Positions 17,389-24,752 of a DNA stretch of 30,146 nucleotides are shown here, in pieces. The first letter of the stretch is position 1; the number at the start of each line of letters is the position of its first letter. Where the stretch lies: the NCBI GenBank assembly GCA_964575185.1, contig CAZNPW010000036.1:1-30146 (forward strand), read 5' to 3'. The stretch is from CAZNPW01 sp964575185. GTDB taxonomy: Bacteria; Pseudomonadota; Alphaproteobacteria; Rhodobacterales; Rhodobacteraceae. The translations under genes and the position numbers were made by a program. Below the pieces are notes generated by a model. The model was not told the DNA's origin, did not search any database, and saw only the letters and a list, made by a program, of their open reading frames with translations.

Positions 17389-17802
17389 CCGCCGCGCCCC
17401 TCTTTCCGGACCCAAATACTCCCGCCGGAGGCACACCGGAGCGGGGCCTGCGCAGCCAGGACCGCGACATGAAAGCGTGCGCGCGACGCGCGCTCGATTC
17501 GCGGACCGCGCCGCAGGCGCAGTTGTCCACAGGAAAAGCGCGGCGGCCGCGCCTGCGTCACGCGGGTGATTCATTCCGCGCCTAGGCCCTGTCGCAGGTG
17601 TCCCGTCGCGGCACCGGGCGCTCGGGGGCCCTGTCCCTCTTCCTTCCGCGGCTTCCCCGCCGCTTGACCCCGAGGCCCCTCTGCCCCCGTGCCGTCCCCC
17701 GGCGCGGGGGCTTCTTTTCGCCACACCATTGTGCGCGCGGGTGCATTGTCGGCCGGCCGCGGCCGGGTATGCTGCACCATCGCACAACAAAGGCCCCCGC
17801 AG
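17389..17802. other. Intergenic region after trpS: repeat relics, no gene seen
   Basis: A 414-base gap. It begins with the AAATACTCCCGCCGGAGG repeat-like segment (17411-17431, with a CTCC/GGAG dyad), continues with GC-rich dyads such as GCGCGGC/GGCCGCGC near 17540, and ends in the promoter of the VOC gene. The frames across it lack coding-like third-position bias or start with poor sites. Confidence 0.45.
17746..17773 (+). promoter_or_regulatory. Candidate promoter of the VOC gene
   Basis: TTGTCG (17746-17751), a 16-base spacer, then TATGCT (17768-17773), 30 bases before the ATG. A 7-base inverted repeat TTGTGCG/CGCACAA (about 17729 and 17781) brackets it and could be an operator. Confidence 0.4.
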
Positions 17803-18291
17803 ATGCCCGCCCCCACCCTTCCCGCCGCCCCCCGCATCGGCCACGTCCACCTCAGGGTCGCCGACCTCGACCGCGCGGTCGCCTTCTATGAAGGCGTCCT
17901 CGGCTTCCCCGTGCAGGCGCGCTACGGCACGCAGGCCGCGTTCCTGGGGGCGGGCGGCTACCACCACCACATCGGGCTCAACACCTGGGACTCGGCCGGC
18001 GGCACCCCGCCGCCGCCCGGCCACACCGGGCTCTACCACACGGCGATCCTGTTCCCCGACCGCCCCGCGCTCGCCGCGGCGGTCGCCCGCGTGCTCGCCG
18101 CCGGCCACCCGCTGACCGGCGCCTCGGACCACGGGGTCAGCGAGGCCGTGTATCTCGACGACCCCGACGGCAACGGGGTGGAGCTCTACCGCGACCGCGA
18201 CCCGGCCGACTGGCCCCGCGACGACGCGGGCAACCTCGCGATGTTCACCCGCAGGCTCGACCTCGCGGCGCTCCTGGCCGAGGCCGCCTGA
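17803..18291 (+). CDS. VOC (glyoxalase/dioxygenase) superfamily protein
   Basis: A 162-residue metal-dependent VOC protein of the CatE/glyoxalase type. It shows the two expected repeats: GHVHLRVADLDRAVAFYEGVLGF at the N-terminus (described here as about residues 13-35, with His14/His16), then YHTAILFPDR (about 78-87) and the closing DDPDGNGVELYRDR with Glu128. The HHH at 54-56 may add ligands. Such proteins are ring-cleaving dioxygenases, glyoxalases or resistance proteins; the substrate is not evident. The frame runs upstream to 17689, but the ATG at 17803 has an AAAGG ribosome site and a promoter just before it, and starts at the fold boundary. Confidence 0.85.
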   Translation: MPAPTLPAAPRIGHVHLRVADLDRAVAFYEGVLGFPVQARYGTQAAFLGAGGYHHHIGLNTWDSAGGTPPPPGHTGLYHTAILFPDRPALAAAVARVLAAGHPLTGASDHGVSEAVYLDDPDGNGVELYRDRDPADWPRDDAGNLAMFTRRLDLAALLAEAA

Positions 18292-18294
18292 CCG

Positions 18295-18590
18295 CCGGTC
18301 ACGCGCGATCCACGGGATCGATCCCCGGCAGGGCTTGTGCAACAAGGTCCCCGTCTCGCCCGAGTTTCGGGAAGAGCGCTCCCTCAGGCGGCTGCCGTCC
18401 GAGGCCGCATCGGCCAGCAGGGTCTGCCCGACGCCGACCGACACCGGCACGTCGCCGGCCGGGCGCGTCCGTCATTGGCCTGTCGGGCGTGGACCCCGGC
18501 CGTGACCCAGCCCCGCGGGCACCAAGGGCAGCGGGCACGAAGGCCAGCCAGCCCGCACCTACCGGCCGGACGACCAAAGTGCTTCATTCG
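18295..18590 (-). mobile_element. Probable decayed IS5-type transposase fragment
   Basis: Between the VOC gene and tRNA-Arg, the - strand frame around 18379-18414 reads ADAASDGSRLRE, preceded by GVGQTLL. This resembles the ADxAYDxDxLRE core of IS5-family transposases with the tyrosine lost. Downstream the reading is broken, and a CCTTGTTGCACAAG segment (about 18334-18347) resembles the terminal bases of such elements. No complete transposase or matching second end is present. The assignment rests on one short motif and is tentative. Confidence 0.35.
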
Positions 18591-18593
18591 GTA

Positions 18594-18670
18594 TGGCGGA
18601 CCCGGAGCGATTCGAACGCCCGACCCTCAGATTCGTAGTCTGATGCTCTATCCAGCTGAGCTACGGGTCC
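18594..18670 (-). tRNA. tRNA-Arg (anticodon ACG), CCA encoded
   Basis: Read on the - strand: acceptor GGACCCG/CGGGTCC, D-arm AGCTCAGCTGGATAGAGC, anticodon stem CAGAC/TCTG-type around CTACGAA with anticodon ACG (complement at 18634-18636), T-arm CGGGC-GTTCGAATCGC-type, and CCA at the end. The A34 is expected to be edited to inosine. Confidence 0.96.
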
Positions 18671-18680
18671 AACGGGGGCG

Positions 18681-18709
18681 CAGATAGACCCCGGGCCGCG
18701 GCAGCGCAA
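18681..18709 (-). promoter_or_regulatory. Promoter of tRNA-Arg
   Basis: On the - strand, TTGCGC (18709-18704), a 17-base spacer, then TATCTG (18686-18681), ending about 10 bases before the tRNA. Confidence 0.45.
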
Positions 18710-18716
18710 GGGGCAA

Positions 18717-20111
18717 TCAGCCGGCCGGGTCCTTGGGCAGGCGGATCAGGAACTCGGTCCCCTCGGCGTCGCTGCGCGCCAGCTCCAGCGTGCCGCCGTG
18801 GCCGCGCACGAGCTCGGCCGAGATGGCGAGGCCGAGGCCCGTCCCGCCCTTGCGCGCCCCGCCCTGGAAGGCCGCGAACAGGTTCTCGCGCGCCTTCTGC
18901 GGCAGGCCCGGCCCGCTGTCGCCGATGCGGATCGTCCAGTCGGCCTCGGTCTCGGCCGCCGCGACCTCCACCGTTCCGGCCTCGCCCGCCGCGGCGATGG
19001 CCTGGCGGGCGTTGCGGATCAGGTTGGACAGCACGCGATAGAGCTGCTCGCGGTCGGCGCGGACCAGCAGCGTCGGCTCCACGTCGATCAGCAGCGTCAC
19101 CTGCCCGTCCTCGGCCAGCCCCTCCGCCTCGGCCACCTCGCCCACCAGCGCCGAAAGCGGGAACCGCGTCAGCGTCGGCGGCGGCTCCTCGGCCCGGCCG
19201 AAGGCCAGCGTCGCCTCGCACAGCGACACCGCGCGCGCGATCGAGCCCACGAGCTTCGGCGCGGCCTTGGCGACCGCCGGGTCCGCGCTGCGCTCGATCC
19301 GGTCGGCGAAAAGCTGGGCCGAGGTCAGGATGTTGCGCAGGTCGTGGCTGATCTTGGCCACCGCCGAGCCGAGCTGCGCCAGCCGCTCCTTCTGCCGCAG
19401 GGCGCCGGTCAGCTGCGTCTGCATGTCGAACAGCGCCTCCTCGGCGGCGCGCAGCTCCTCCACCTGCGCCTGCGGTGCGATCAGGCTCCGGGCGTCCTCG
19501 GGGGCCTGCGCATAGGCCTGCATCGCGCGCACCACCCGCCGGATCGGCCCGACCAGGAGCCGCTGCACCGCCAGGAACAGCAGCAGCGCGGTGACGATGC
19601 TGATGAGCGCCGACAGGGCAAGGATCCGCAGCCCGTAGTCCCACATCGCGTCGCGCAGGGGCGCGCTGTCGAGCGTGATCTCGATCAGCAGCCCGGCCTG
19701 GCGCACCGGGTTGCCGATCACCCGCAGCACGCCCTCGCCCCGGCCGAGCAGCGTGGCGAAGGCCTCGCGGATCAGCGGCCACGGGGTCGCCGCGCGCAGA
19801 TCGACGGTGCGCGCGACCGGCGCGGGCAGTTCCGACGACAGCACGAGCTGCCGCACCTCGTCGCGCCGCAGCACGACGTTGTAGACCTCGGCATTGGCCA
19901 GAAGCTCGGCCTCGAGCCGCGGGTCGATCATCTGGTCGCTGGCCAGCACCGACAGGGCCGCGATCTGGGCCTTTTCCAGCCGCAACTGCAGGTGGTCGGC
20001 CTGGAACCGCGCGATCGAGGGGACGAAGATCAGCACCTCGGCCAGCATCACGAAGGCCGCGGTCAGCGCGAGGAAGCGCCCCGACAGCGTGTTGAAGAAC
20101 CCCCGCCTCAT
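18717..20111 (-). CDS. Orphan sensor histidine kinase
   Basis: A 464-residue membrane kinase. Helix 1 (about 10-31), an extracytoplasmic domain of about 125 residues and helix 2 (about 159-184) precede a linker with coiled-coil character. His256 lies in AKISHDLRNILTSAQ. The ATPase domain has N-box LIRNARQAI, G1 DSGPGLP and G2 GTGLGLAI. The ATG overlaps the stop of the upstream oxidoreductase gene (ATGA), so it is translated with it. There is no response regulator beside it; the partner must be elsewhere. Coupling to a redox enzyme and a DedA-type membrane protein suggests it senses an envelope or redox state, which is an inference from position only. Confidence 0.9.
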   Translation of the reverse strand: MRRGFFNTLSGRFLALTAAFVMLAEVLIFVPSIARFQADHLQLRLEKAQIAALSVLASDQMIDPRLEAELLANAEVYNVVLRRDEVRQLVLSSELPAPVARTVDLRAATPWPLIREAFATLLGRGEGVLRVIGNPVRQAGLLIEITLDSAPLRDAMWDYGLRILALSALISIVTALLLFLAVQRLLVGPIRRVVRAMQAYAQAPEDARSLIAPQAQVEELRAAEEALFDMQTQLTGALRQKERLAQLGSAVAKISHDLRNILTSAQLFADRIERSADPAVAKAAPKLVGSIARAVSLCEATLAFGRAEEPPPTLTRFPLSALVGEVAEAEGLAEDGQVTLLIDVEPTLLVRADREQLYRVLSNLIRNARQAIAAAGEAGTVEVAAAETEADWTIRIGDSGPGLPQKARENLFAAFQGGARKGGTGLGLAISAELVRGHGGTLELARSDAEGTEFLIRLPKDPAG

Positions 20112-21502
20112 GGCAGCCAGCGCTGCACGAGGCCGACCCAGGCCGCGACGCCGGGGCTGTCGAACAGCTTCGGCGCGAACACCGCCCCCGCCGCGCGCTT
20201 GGCGATCTCGCCCCGCGTCGGGTAGGGCGTCAGCATCCCGGCCAGCGTCGACAGCCGCACGCCGGACTGCAGCGCCAGCGTCCAGGGCACCAGCAGGTCG
20301 CCCGCATGGTGGCCGACGATGGTGACGCCCGCGGGCCTGCCGCCGCGCAGCACGAGCTTCAGGAACCCCTCCGTCTCGCCTTCCGTCACCGCGCGGTCGT
20401 TGTGGGCGACGTCCTGCCGGACGACCCGCGCCCCCGCCGCCTCGGCCGCGGTCAGGCCGAGCTGCGCGACCTCCGGGTCGGTGTAGGTGACGCGGGGGAC
20501 CGGGGCGGTCGCGCGGGCGGGCAGCCCCAGCACCGCCTGCCGCACCACGATGCCCGCGTGATAGCCCGCCAGATGCGTGAACTGCCCCTGCCCCGCCGCG
20601 TCGCCCACCGCATAGACGCGGCGGTTGCTGACCGACCGCAGCCCAGGCCCCACCGTCACCCCCTTGTCGGTGACCGCCACGCCCCCCGCCGCGGGGTCGA
20701 GCGCCGACAGGTCCACCCGCCGCCCGGTCGCCACCAGCAGGTGGCTGCCCGCCACCTCCTCCCCGCCCAGGTCCAGCGCCAGATCGCCCGCCCCGCCCCG
20801 CACCTCCGCCACGCGCGTGTTTTCGCGGATCGTGACCCCCTCCGCCCGCAGGCGCGCGGCGACCAGCGCGGCGGCCTCGCGGTCCTCGCGCGGCAGGAAG
20901 GCGCCTTGCGTCACCAGCGTCACCGGCACGCCCAGCCGCACGTGCGCCTGCGCCATCTCGGCCCCGATCGGCCCTCCGCCCAGCACCAGCAGATGCGCCG
21001 GGGCGTCGCGCAGCGCGAAGACCGTCTCGTTGGTCAGATACGGCACTCCCTGCAGCCCCGGCACCCCCGGCACCGCCGGGCGCGAGCCGGTGGCGATCAC
21101 GATCCGCCGCGCGCGGATCGTAGCCCCCCCGGCCTCCACCGCGTCCGGCCCGACGAACCGCGCCATGGCGCGGATCACGCGCACCCCGAGCCCCTCGAAC
21201 CGCGCCTGGCTGTCGACCGGGGCGATCCGGGCAATGCTTGCCGCCACATGGTCCTTGACCGCCGCGAAATCCACCTGCGGCTCCGCGTGAACCCCCAGGC
21301 ACCCCGCATCCCGCGCCCCCTGCGCCGCCGCGGCGGCGGCAAGCAGCGCCTTCGACGGCACGCAGCCGTGGTTCAGGCAGTCGCCCCCCATCTCGCCGCC
21401 CTCGACCAGCGTGACGCGCGCACCCATCTGCACCGCCCCCGCCGCGACCGACAGCCCGCCCGAGCCCGCGCCGATCACCAGGATGTCGGTGTCACGCGCC
21501 AC
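20108..21502 (-). CDS. FAD-dependent pyridine nucleotide-disulfide oxidoreductase, MerA-like
   Basis: A 464-residue flavoprotein of the glutathione reductase/mercuric reductase/lipoamide dehydrogenase family. The FAD site is ILVIGAGSGGLSVA (about 7-20), the redox-active pair Cys42/Cys47 lies in GGDCLNHGCVPSKALL, the NAD(P) site is LLVLGGGPIGAEMA, and the second FAD contact is RVYAVGDAAG. In the C-terminal motif the His of lipoamide dehydrogenases is Tyr (YPTRGE), as in mercuric reductases and their relatives. There is no heavy-metal domain and no paired C-terminal cysteines, so mercury is unlikely to be the substrate. GTG start, overlapping the TVP38-type gene by 11 bases, a pairing seen in other bacteria. 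Confidence 0.88.
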   Translation of the reverse strand: MARDTDILVIGAGSGGLSVAAGAVQMGARVTLVEGGEMGGDCLNHGCVPSKALLAAAAAAQGARDAGCLGVHAEPQVDFAAVKDHVAASIARIAPVDSQARFEGLGVRVIRAMARFVGPDAVEAGGATIRARRIVIATGSRPAVPGVPGLQGVPYLTNETVFALRDAPAHLLVLGGGPIGAEMAQAHVRLGVPVTLVTQGAFLPREDREAAALVAARLRAEGVTIRENTRVAEVRGGAGDLALDLGGEEVAGSHLLVATGRRVDLSALDPAAGGVAVTDKGVTVGPGLRSVSNRRVYAVGDAAGQGQFTHLAGYHAGIVVRQAVLGLPARATAPVPRVTYTDPEVAQLGLTAAEAAGARVVRQDVAHNDRAVTEGETEGFLKLVLRGGRPAGVTIVGHHAGDLLVPWTLALQSGVRLSTLAGMLTPYPTRGEIAKRAAGAVFAPKLFDSPGVAAWVGLVQRWLP

Positions 21503-22205
21503 GGCGCAGCCCCCGGACCACCAAGGGCAGCGCCACCAGCGCGCACAGCCCCAGGATCGGCCAAAGCACCTGCGGTTGCAGGAAGACCCCCAGGTCGGGC
21601 CGCCCCCCCGCGTCCAGCACCTCACCCATCCCCGCCCCCACCGAGGTCAGCACCAGCGTGCCGGGCAGGATTCCCAGCACCGTCGTCACCGCATAGGGCC
21701 CGAAGCGCACCCCGGCGAAGGCGGGCAGCAGGTTCGCCGCAAAGAACGGCACCGCCGGCAGCAGCCGCATCAGCATGAGCACCGGCCAGACGTTGCGCTC
21801 CAGCCCGGCGATCAGCCGCGCCGCCGCGCCGCCGCCCGCGACCAGCCGCGCGGCGAGATCGCGCCCGATCCCCATCCGCACGGCCAGAAAGATCAGGCAG
21901 GCCCCCGTCGCCGCCCCCGCGACGTTCCACACCACGCCCGGAAACAGCCCGAACAGAAGCCCTCCCGCCAGCGTCATGACCGTGGCCCCCGGCAGGCTCA
22001 GCCCCACCACCCCGACATAGGCCGCGACGAACCCGGCGGGCGCGAGCAGCGGATTGGCCGCGACCCAGGCCGCCAGCGCCCCCCGCGCAGCGGCCAGCGC
22101 GTCGAGCGTCAGCCGGTCGCGCAAGGCGACGAACCCCGCCAGTGCCGCCACGGCGATCACGATGACGGGCAGGCGCCTCAGCAAGGTGGAACGTTGGCCG
22201 GTCAA
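21492..22205 (-). CDS. TVP38/TMEM64 (DedA/VTT-domain) membrane protein
   Basis: About 237 residues with a first helix near the N-terminus and a central VTT-type region: PGATVMTLAGGLLFGLFPG, WNVAGAATGACLIFLAVRMG, then MRLLPAVPFFAANLLPAFAGV and a GILPGTLVLTSVGAGMG segment. Members are thought to act in lipid scrambling or proton-linked transport in the inner membrane. The start is uncertain: no ATG fits, and I chose the TTG at 22205, with TTG 22184 or 22235 also possible. It is the first gene of a three-gene operon with the FAD oxidoreductase and kinase, divergent from rpmH. Confidence 0.82.
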   Translation of the reverse strand: MTGQRSTLLRRLPVIVIAVAALAGFVALRDRLTLDALAAARGALAAWVAANPLLAPAGFVAAYVGVVGLSLPGATVMTLAGGLLFGLFPGVVWNVAGAATGACLIFLAVRMGIGRDLAARLVAGGGAAARLIAGLERNVWPVLMLMRLLPAVPFFAANLLPAFAGVRFGPYAVTTVLGILPGTLVLTSVGAGMGEVLDAGGRPDLGVFLQPQVLWPILGLCALVALPLVVRGLRRGA

Positions 22206-22292
22206 CCGCGTGATCTGTCCCGTCTTTCGCCTCAACTTGGGCCGCGCCCCCGCGCACGGCAAGGGGCATCGCGGAAAGCCGCCTGCGGCCGG

Positions 22293-22321
22293 TTGACTCG
22301 GGCGGCCCCCGCGACTAATGG
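22293..22321 (+). promoter_or_regulatory. Candidate rpmH promoter
   Basis: TTGACT (22293-22298) with TAATGG (22316-22321) at 17 bases, or ACTAAT (22314-22319) at 15 bases. It lies in the 182-base divergent gap between the TVP38-type gene and rpmH, about 70 bases before the rpmH ATG. Confidence 0.5.
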
Positions 22322-22387
22322 GCGGGTTCCGAATGCAGGGGCGGCGAATCCACCGGGGTTCGCGGCCCGGATCAGGGACCAGGGCCG

Positions 22388-22522
22388 ATGAAACGCACAT
22401 TCCAGCCGTCGAACCTCGTGCGCAAGCGCCGCCACGGCTTTCGCGCGCGCATGGCGACCAAGGGCGGCCAGCTCGTGCTCGCCCGCCGCCGCGCCCGGGG
22501 CCGCAAGCGCCTGACGGCCTGA
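22388..22522 (+). CDS. rpmH: Ribosomal protein L34
   Basis: A 44-residue, highly basic protein with the unmistakable L34 sequence: MKRTFQPSNLVRKRRHGFRA at the start and GRKRLTA at the end. It is a component of the 50S subunit. An AGGG ribosome site lies just upstream. It is first in the rpmH-rnpA-yidD cluster, with rnpA starting eight bases after its stop. Confidence 0.98.
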   Translation: MKRTFQPSNLVRKRRHGFRARMATKGGQLVLARRRARGRKRLTA

Positions 22523-22530
22523 CACCGCCG

Positions 22531-22911
22531 ATGGACGACCTCGCGCCGCCTGCCGGGCTCGGCCCCCCGCAGGCGGCGCGTTCCATTCCGGTGATCCGCC
22601 TGCGCGCCGATTTCCTGCGCGCGGCGGGGGCCAGGCGGCAGGGCACCGACGGCTTCCTCGTCCAGGCGCGCGACCGCGGCGACGGCCTGCCCGCCCGTGT
22701 CGGCTTCACCGCCTCGAAGAAGGTCGGCAACGCGGTCGCCCGCAACCGCGCCCGGCGCCGCCTGCGCGCGCTGGCGCACGAGGCGCTGCGCCCGGCCGCG
22801 CGCCCCGGCTGGGACTACGTGCTGGTCGCGAGGCCCGAGGCCACCGTCTCCCGGGACTTCGCCGCCCTGACGGCCGACCTGGCCCGCGCGCTCGCGAAGC
22901 TGCACCGGTGA
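22531..22911 (+). CDS. rnpA: Ribonuclease P protein component
   Basis: The protein subunit of RNase P, which binds the catalytic RNA and matures tRNA 5' ends. The 126-residue product has the family RNR-type basic motif KKVGNAVARNRARRRLR and the closing WDYVLVARPE strand. The frame is open upstream through the rpmH region; the ATG at 22531, eight bases after the rpmH stop, gives normal length. Its TGA overlaps the GTG of yidD. Confidence 0.94.
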   Translation: MDDLAPPAGLGPPQAARSIPVIRLRADFLRAAGARRQGTDGFLVQARDRGDGLPARVGFTASKKVGNAVARNRARRRLRALAHEALRPAARPGWDYVLVARPEATVSRDFAALTADLARALAKLHR

Positions 22912-23159
22912 CCCCGCTCGCGCGCGTCGCAGCCCTGCCCGTCCAGGCCTACCGGCTGGTCTTCAGCCCCTGGATCGGCCGCGCCTGCCGCTTCCAGCCC
23001 ACCTGCTCGGCCTACGCACTCGAAGCGCTCGACCGCCACGGCGCGCTCCGCGGCACCTGGCTGACCACCCGCCGCCTCTGCCGCTGCCACCCCTGGGGCG
23101 GGCAGGGCTACGACCCGGTGCCGGGGGCCGACCCCGACTGGGACGGATCGGACGGCTGA
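22908..23159 (+). CDS. yidD: Membrane protein insertion efficiency factor YidD
   Basis: An 83-residue protein with the conserved core YRLVFSPWIGRACRFQPTCS and the closing RCHPWGGQGYDPVP. It is a small amphipathic cytosolic protein thought to help YidC-dependent insertion. The GTG start overlaps the rnpA stop (GTGA), so the two are translated together. The C-terminus is short and acidic. yidC itself lies 3.2 kb downstream, beyond three unrelated genes. Confidence 0.95.
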   Translation: MTPLARVAALPVQAYRLVFSPWIGRACRFQPTCSAYALEALDRHGALRGTWLTTRRLCRCHPWGGQGYDPVPGADPDWDGSDG

Positions 23160-23193
23160 CCCCTGGTGCAGCGCCGACTCCCCGCCGCCGCGA

Positions 23194-23739
23194 TCACTTT
23201 TCGAACATGATGGACACGTCGCCCACGTCCACCCCGAACCGCCGCATATAGGCCCGGTTGAACACCCGGTCGCCCTCCAGCAGCCACATCCAGTCGTCGA
23301 AGCCGACCCGTACCGGCGTGCCCGGCCCGTCGGCCGACGGCTGCGGCAGGTCGATCGTGTAGCGCCAGTTGAACCGGTCGCCGCGCTCCTGCCCGGTGGC
23401 GACGCCGATCACGCCGGGCGCCGTGCCCTCCCAGGTCTGGTCCTCGACCACCGGCCCGGTCTTCCGCAGCGTCCAGATGCGCTGTTCGGTCGAGCCGTCC
23501 TCGTAGACGAAATCCTCCACCAGCCGCAGCCGCGCGCCATCCCAGTCGCCCGCGATCGCGACGGTGAACTGCCGCCGCACCGTGCCGAAGATGTCCTGGA
23601 ACTGCCCGCGCGCGACCAGCGGCCCGTCGAAATACCGCTCCAGATCGAAATCCCGCTGCGACAGCGACGGATCGTCGAAGCCCGGCCTGCCGGTGCAGGC
23701 GGCGAGGGAAAGAAGCGAGACGAGGGCGATCCTGCGCAT
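23194..23739 (-). CDS. DUF3833 family lipoprotein
   Basis: A 181-residue protein with a lipoprotein signal (MRRIALVSLLSLAAC, lipid-bearing Cys at position 15), so it should be anchored in the envelope. The mature part matches the DUF3833 pattern: FDGPLVARGQFQDIFGTVRR, a WDGARLRLVEDFVYEDGSTE segment and the closing FDDWMWLLEGDRVFNRAYM. The fold is probably lipocalin-like. Its function is unknown to me. It is convergent with yidD and divergent from ttcA by 88 bases. The frame extends upstream, but the ATG at 23739 begins the signal peptide. Confidence 0.85.
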   Translation of the reverse strand: MRRIALVSLLSLAACTGRPGFDDPSLSQRDFDLERYFDGPLVARGQFQDIFGTVRRQFTVAIAGDWDGARLRLVEDFVYEDGSTEQRIWTLRKTGPVVEDQTWEGTAPGVIGVATGQERGDRFNWRYTIDLPQPSADGPGTPVRVGFDDWMWLLEGDRVFNRAYMRRFGVDVGDVSIMFEK

Positions 23740-23827
23740 CCCCGCCAGATAGCGCTTCCGCAGGCGAAGCCAGCCCCCGCGCCGCAAATGCTTTGCAACG
23801 CGCCGCGTTTTCCGGCATCCCGCTGCC

Positions 23828-24697
23828 ATGCGCGACGACCTGCCCGACCCCGGCTGCGACATCCACCCGCTCTTCCACGGTGCCCCCGGCACGACCGAGT
23901 TCCGCAAGCTGCGCAAGCGCCTGGTGCGCGAGGTGCGCGAGGCGGTGGACACCTACGCCATGGTCCGCCCCGGCGACCGCTGGCTGATATGCCTGTCGGG
24001 GGGCAAGGACAGCTACACCCTGCTCGCCATCCTGCACGAGCTGAAATGGCGCGGCCTCCTGCCCGTGGACCTGCTCGCCTGCAACCTCGACCAGGGCCAG
24101 CCCGGCTTTCCCGCGACCGTCCTGCCCGAGTTCCTGACGCGGATGGCCGTGCCGCACCGGATCGAATACCAGGACACCTATTCGGTGGTGCTGGACAAGA
24201 CGCGGCCCGGCGGCACCATGTGCTCGCTCTGCTCCCGCCTGCGCCGCGGCAACCTCTACCGCATCGCGCGCGAGGAGGGCTGCGCCGCCGTCGTCCTCGG
24301 CCACCACCGCGACGACATCCTCGAGACGTTCTTCATGAACCTCTTCCACGGCGGGCGGCTGGCGACAATGCCGCCGAAGCTCTTGAACGAGCACGGCGAC
24401 CTGACCGTCCTGCGCCCGCTCGCCTTCGTCGCCGAGGCCGACTGCGACCGCTTCGCCCGCGCCATGGCCTACCCGATCATCCCCTGCGACCTCTGCGGCA
24501 GCCAGGAGGGGCTGCAGCGCGCCCAGGTGAAGCGCCTCCTCGACGACTGGGAGACGCGCAGCCCCGGCCGCCGCCAGGTCATGTTCCGCGCGCTTATGAA
24601 CGTCCGCCCAAGCCACCTGCCCGACCCGGCGCTCTTCGATTTTACCGGGCTCTGGCCGGAAAATCCGTCAAATCCGATGCAACCCCGCGGCGATTAA
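23828..24697 (+). CDS. ttcA: tRNA 2-thiocytidine(32) synthetase TtcA
   Basis: TtcA thiolates cytidine 32 of certain tRNAs using ATP and an iron-sulfur cluster. The 289-residue protein has the PP-loop SGGKDS (57-62), Cys132 and Cys135 in MCSLCSRLRRG and Cys220/Cys223 in CDLCGSQ; the first pair and Cys220 are the expected cluster ligands. GHHRDDILETFFMNLFHGG is a further hallmark. The ATG at 23828 gives the normal length. It is placed between yidD and yidC, which is unlike the compact order I recall from relatives. Confidence 0.95.
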   Translation: MRDDLPDPGCDIHPLFHGAPGTTEFRKLRKRLVREVREAVDTYAMVRPGDRWLICLSGGKDSYTLLAILHELKWRGLLPVDLLACNLDQGQPGFPATVLPEFLTRMAVPHRIEYQDTYSVVLDKTRPGGTMCSLCSRLRRGNLYRIAREEGCAAVVLGHHRDDILETFFMNLFHGGRLATMPPKLLNEHGDLTVLRPLAFVAEADCDRFARAMAYPIIPCDLCGSQEGLQRAQVKRLLDDWETRSPGRRQVMFRALMNVRPSHLPDPALFDFTGLWPENPSNPMQPRGD

Positions 24698-24752
24698 CCG
24701 GGCGGAAGGGCTTCGGCCGCAGGTTGCGCCCTGCACGGCATCGGGGGCAGGC

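Noticed and set aside
17523..17531. TTGTCCACA, a near match to a DnaA box, with GATTC sites nearby
   Set aside because: A single box without a cluster, AT-rich element or dnaA/parAB genes is not enough to propose an origin.
17571..17837. 88-codon ORF on the - strand
   Set aside because: It covers the VOC promoter and start region, is low-complexity, and has no ribosome site or family.
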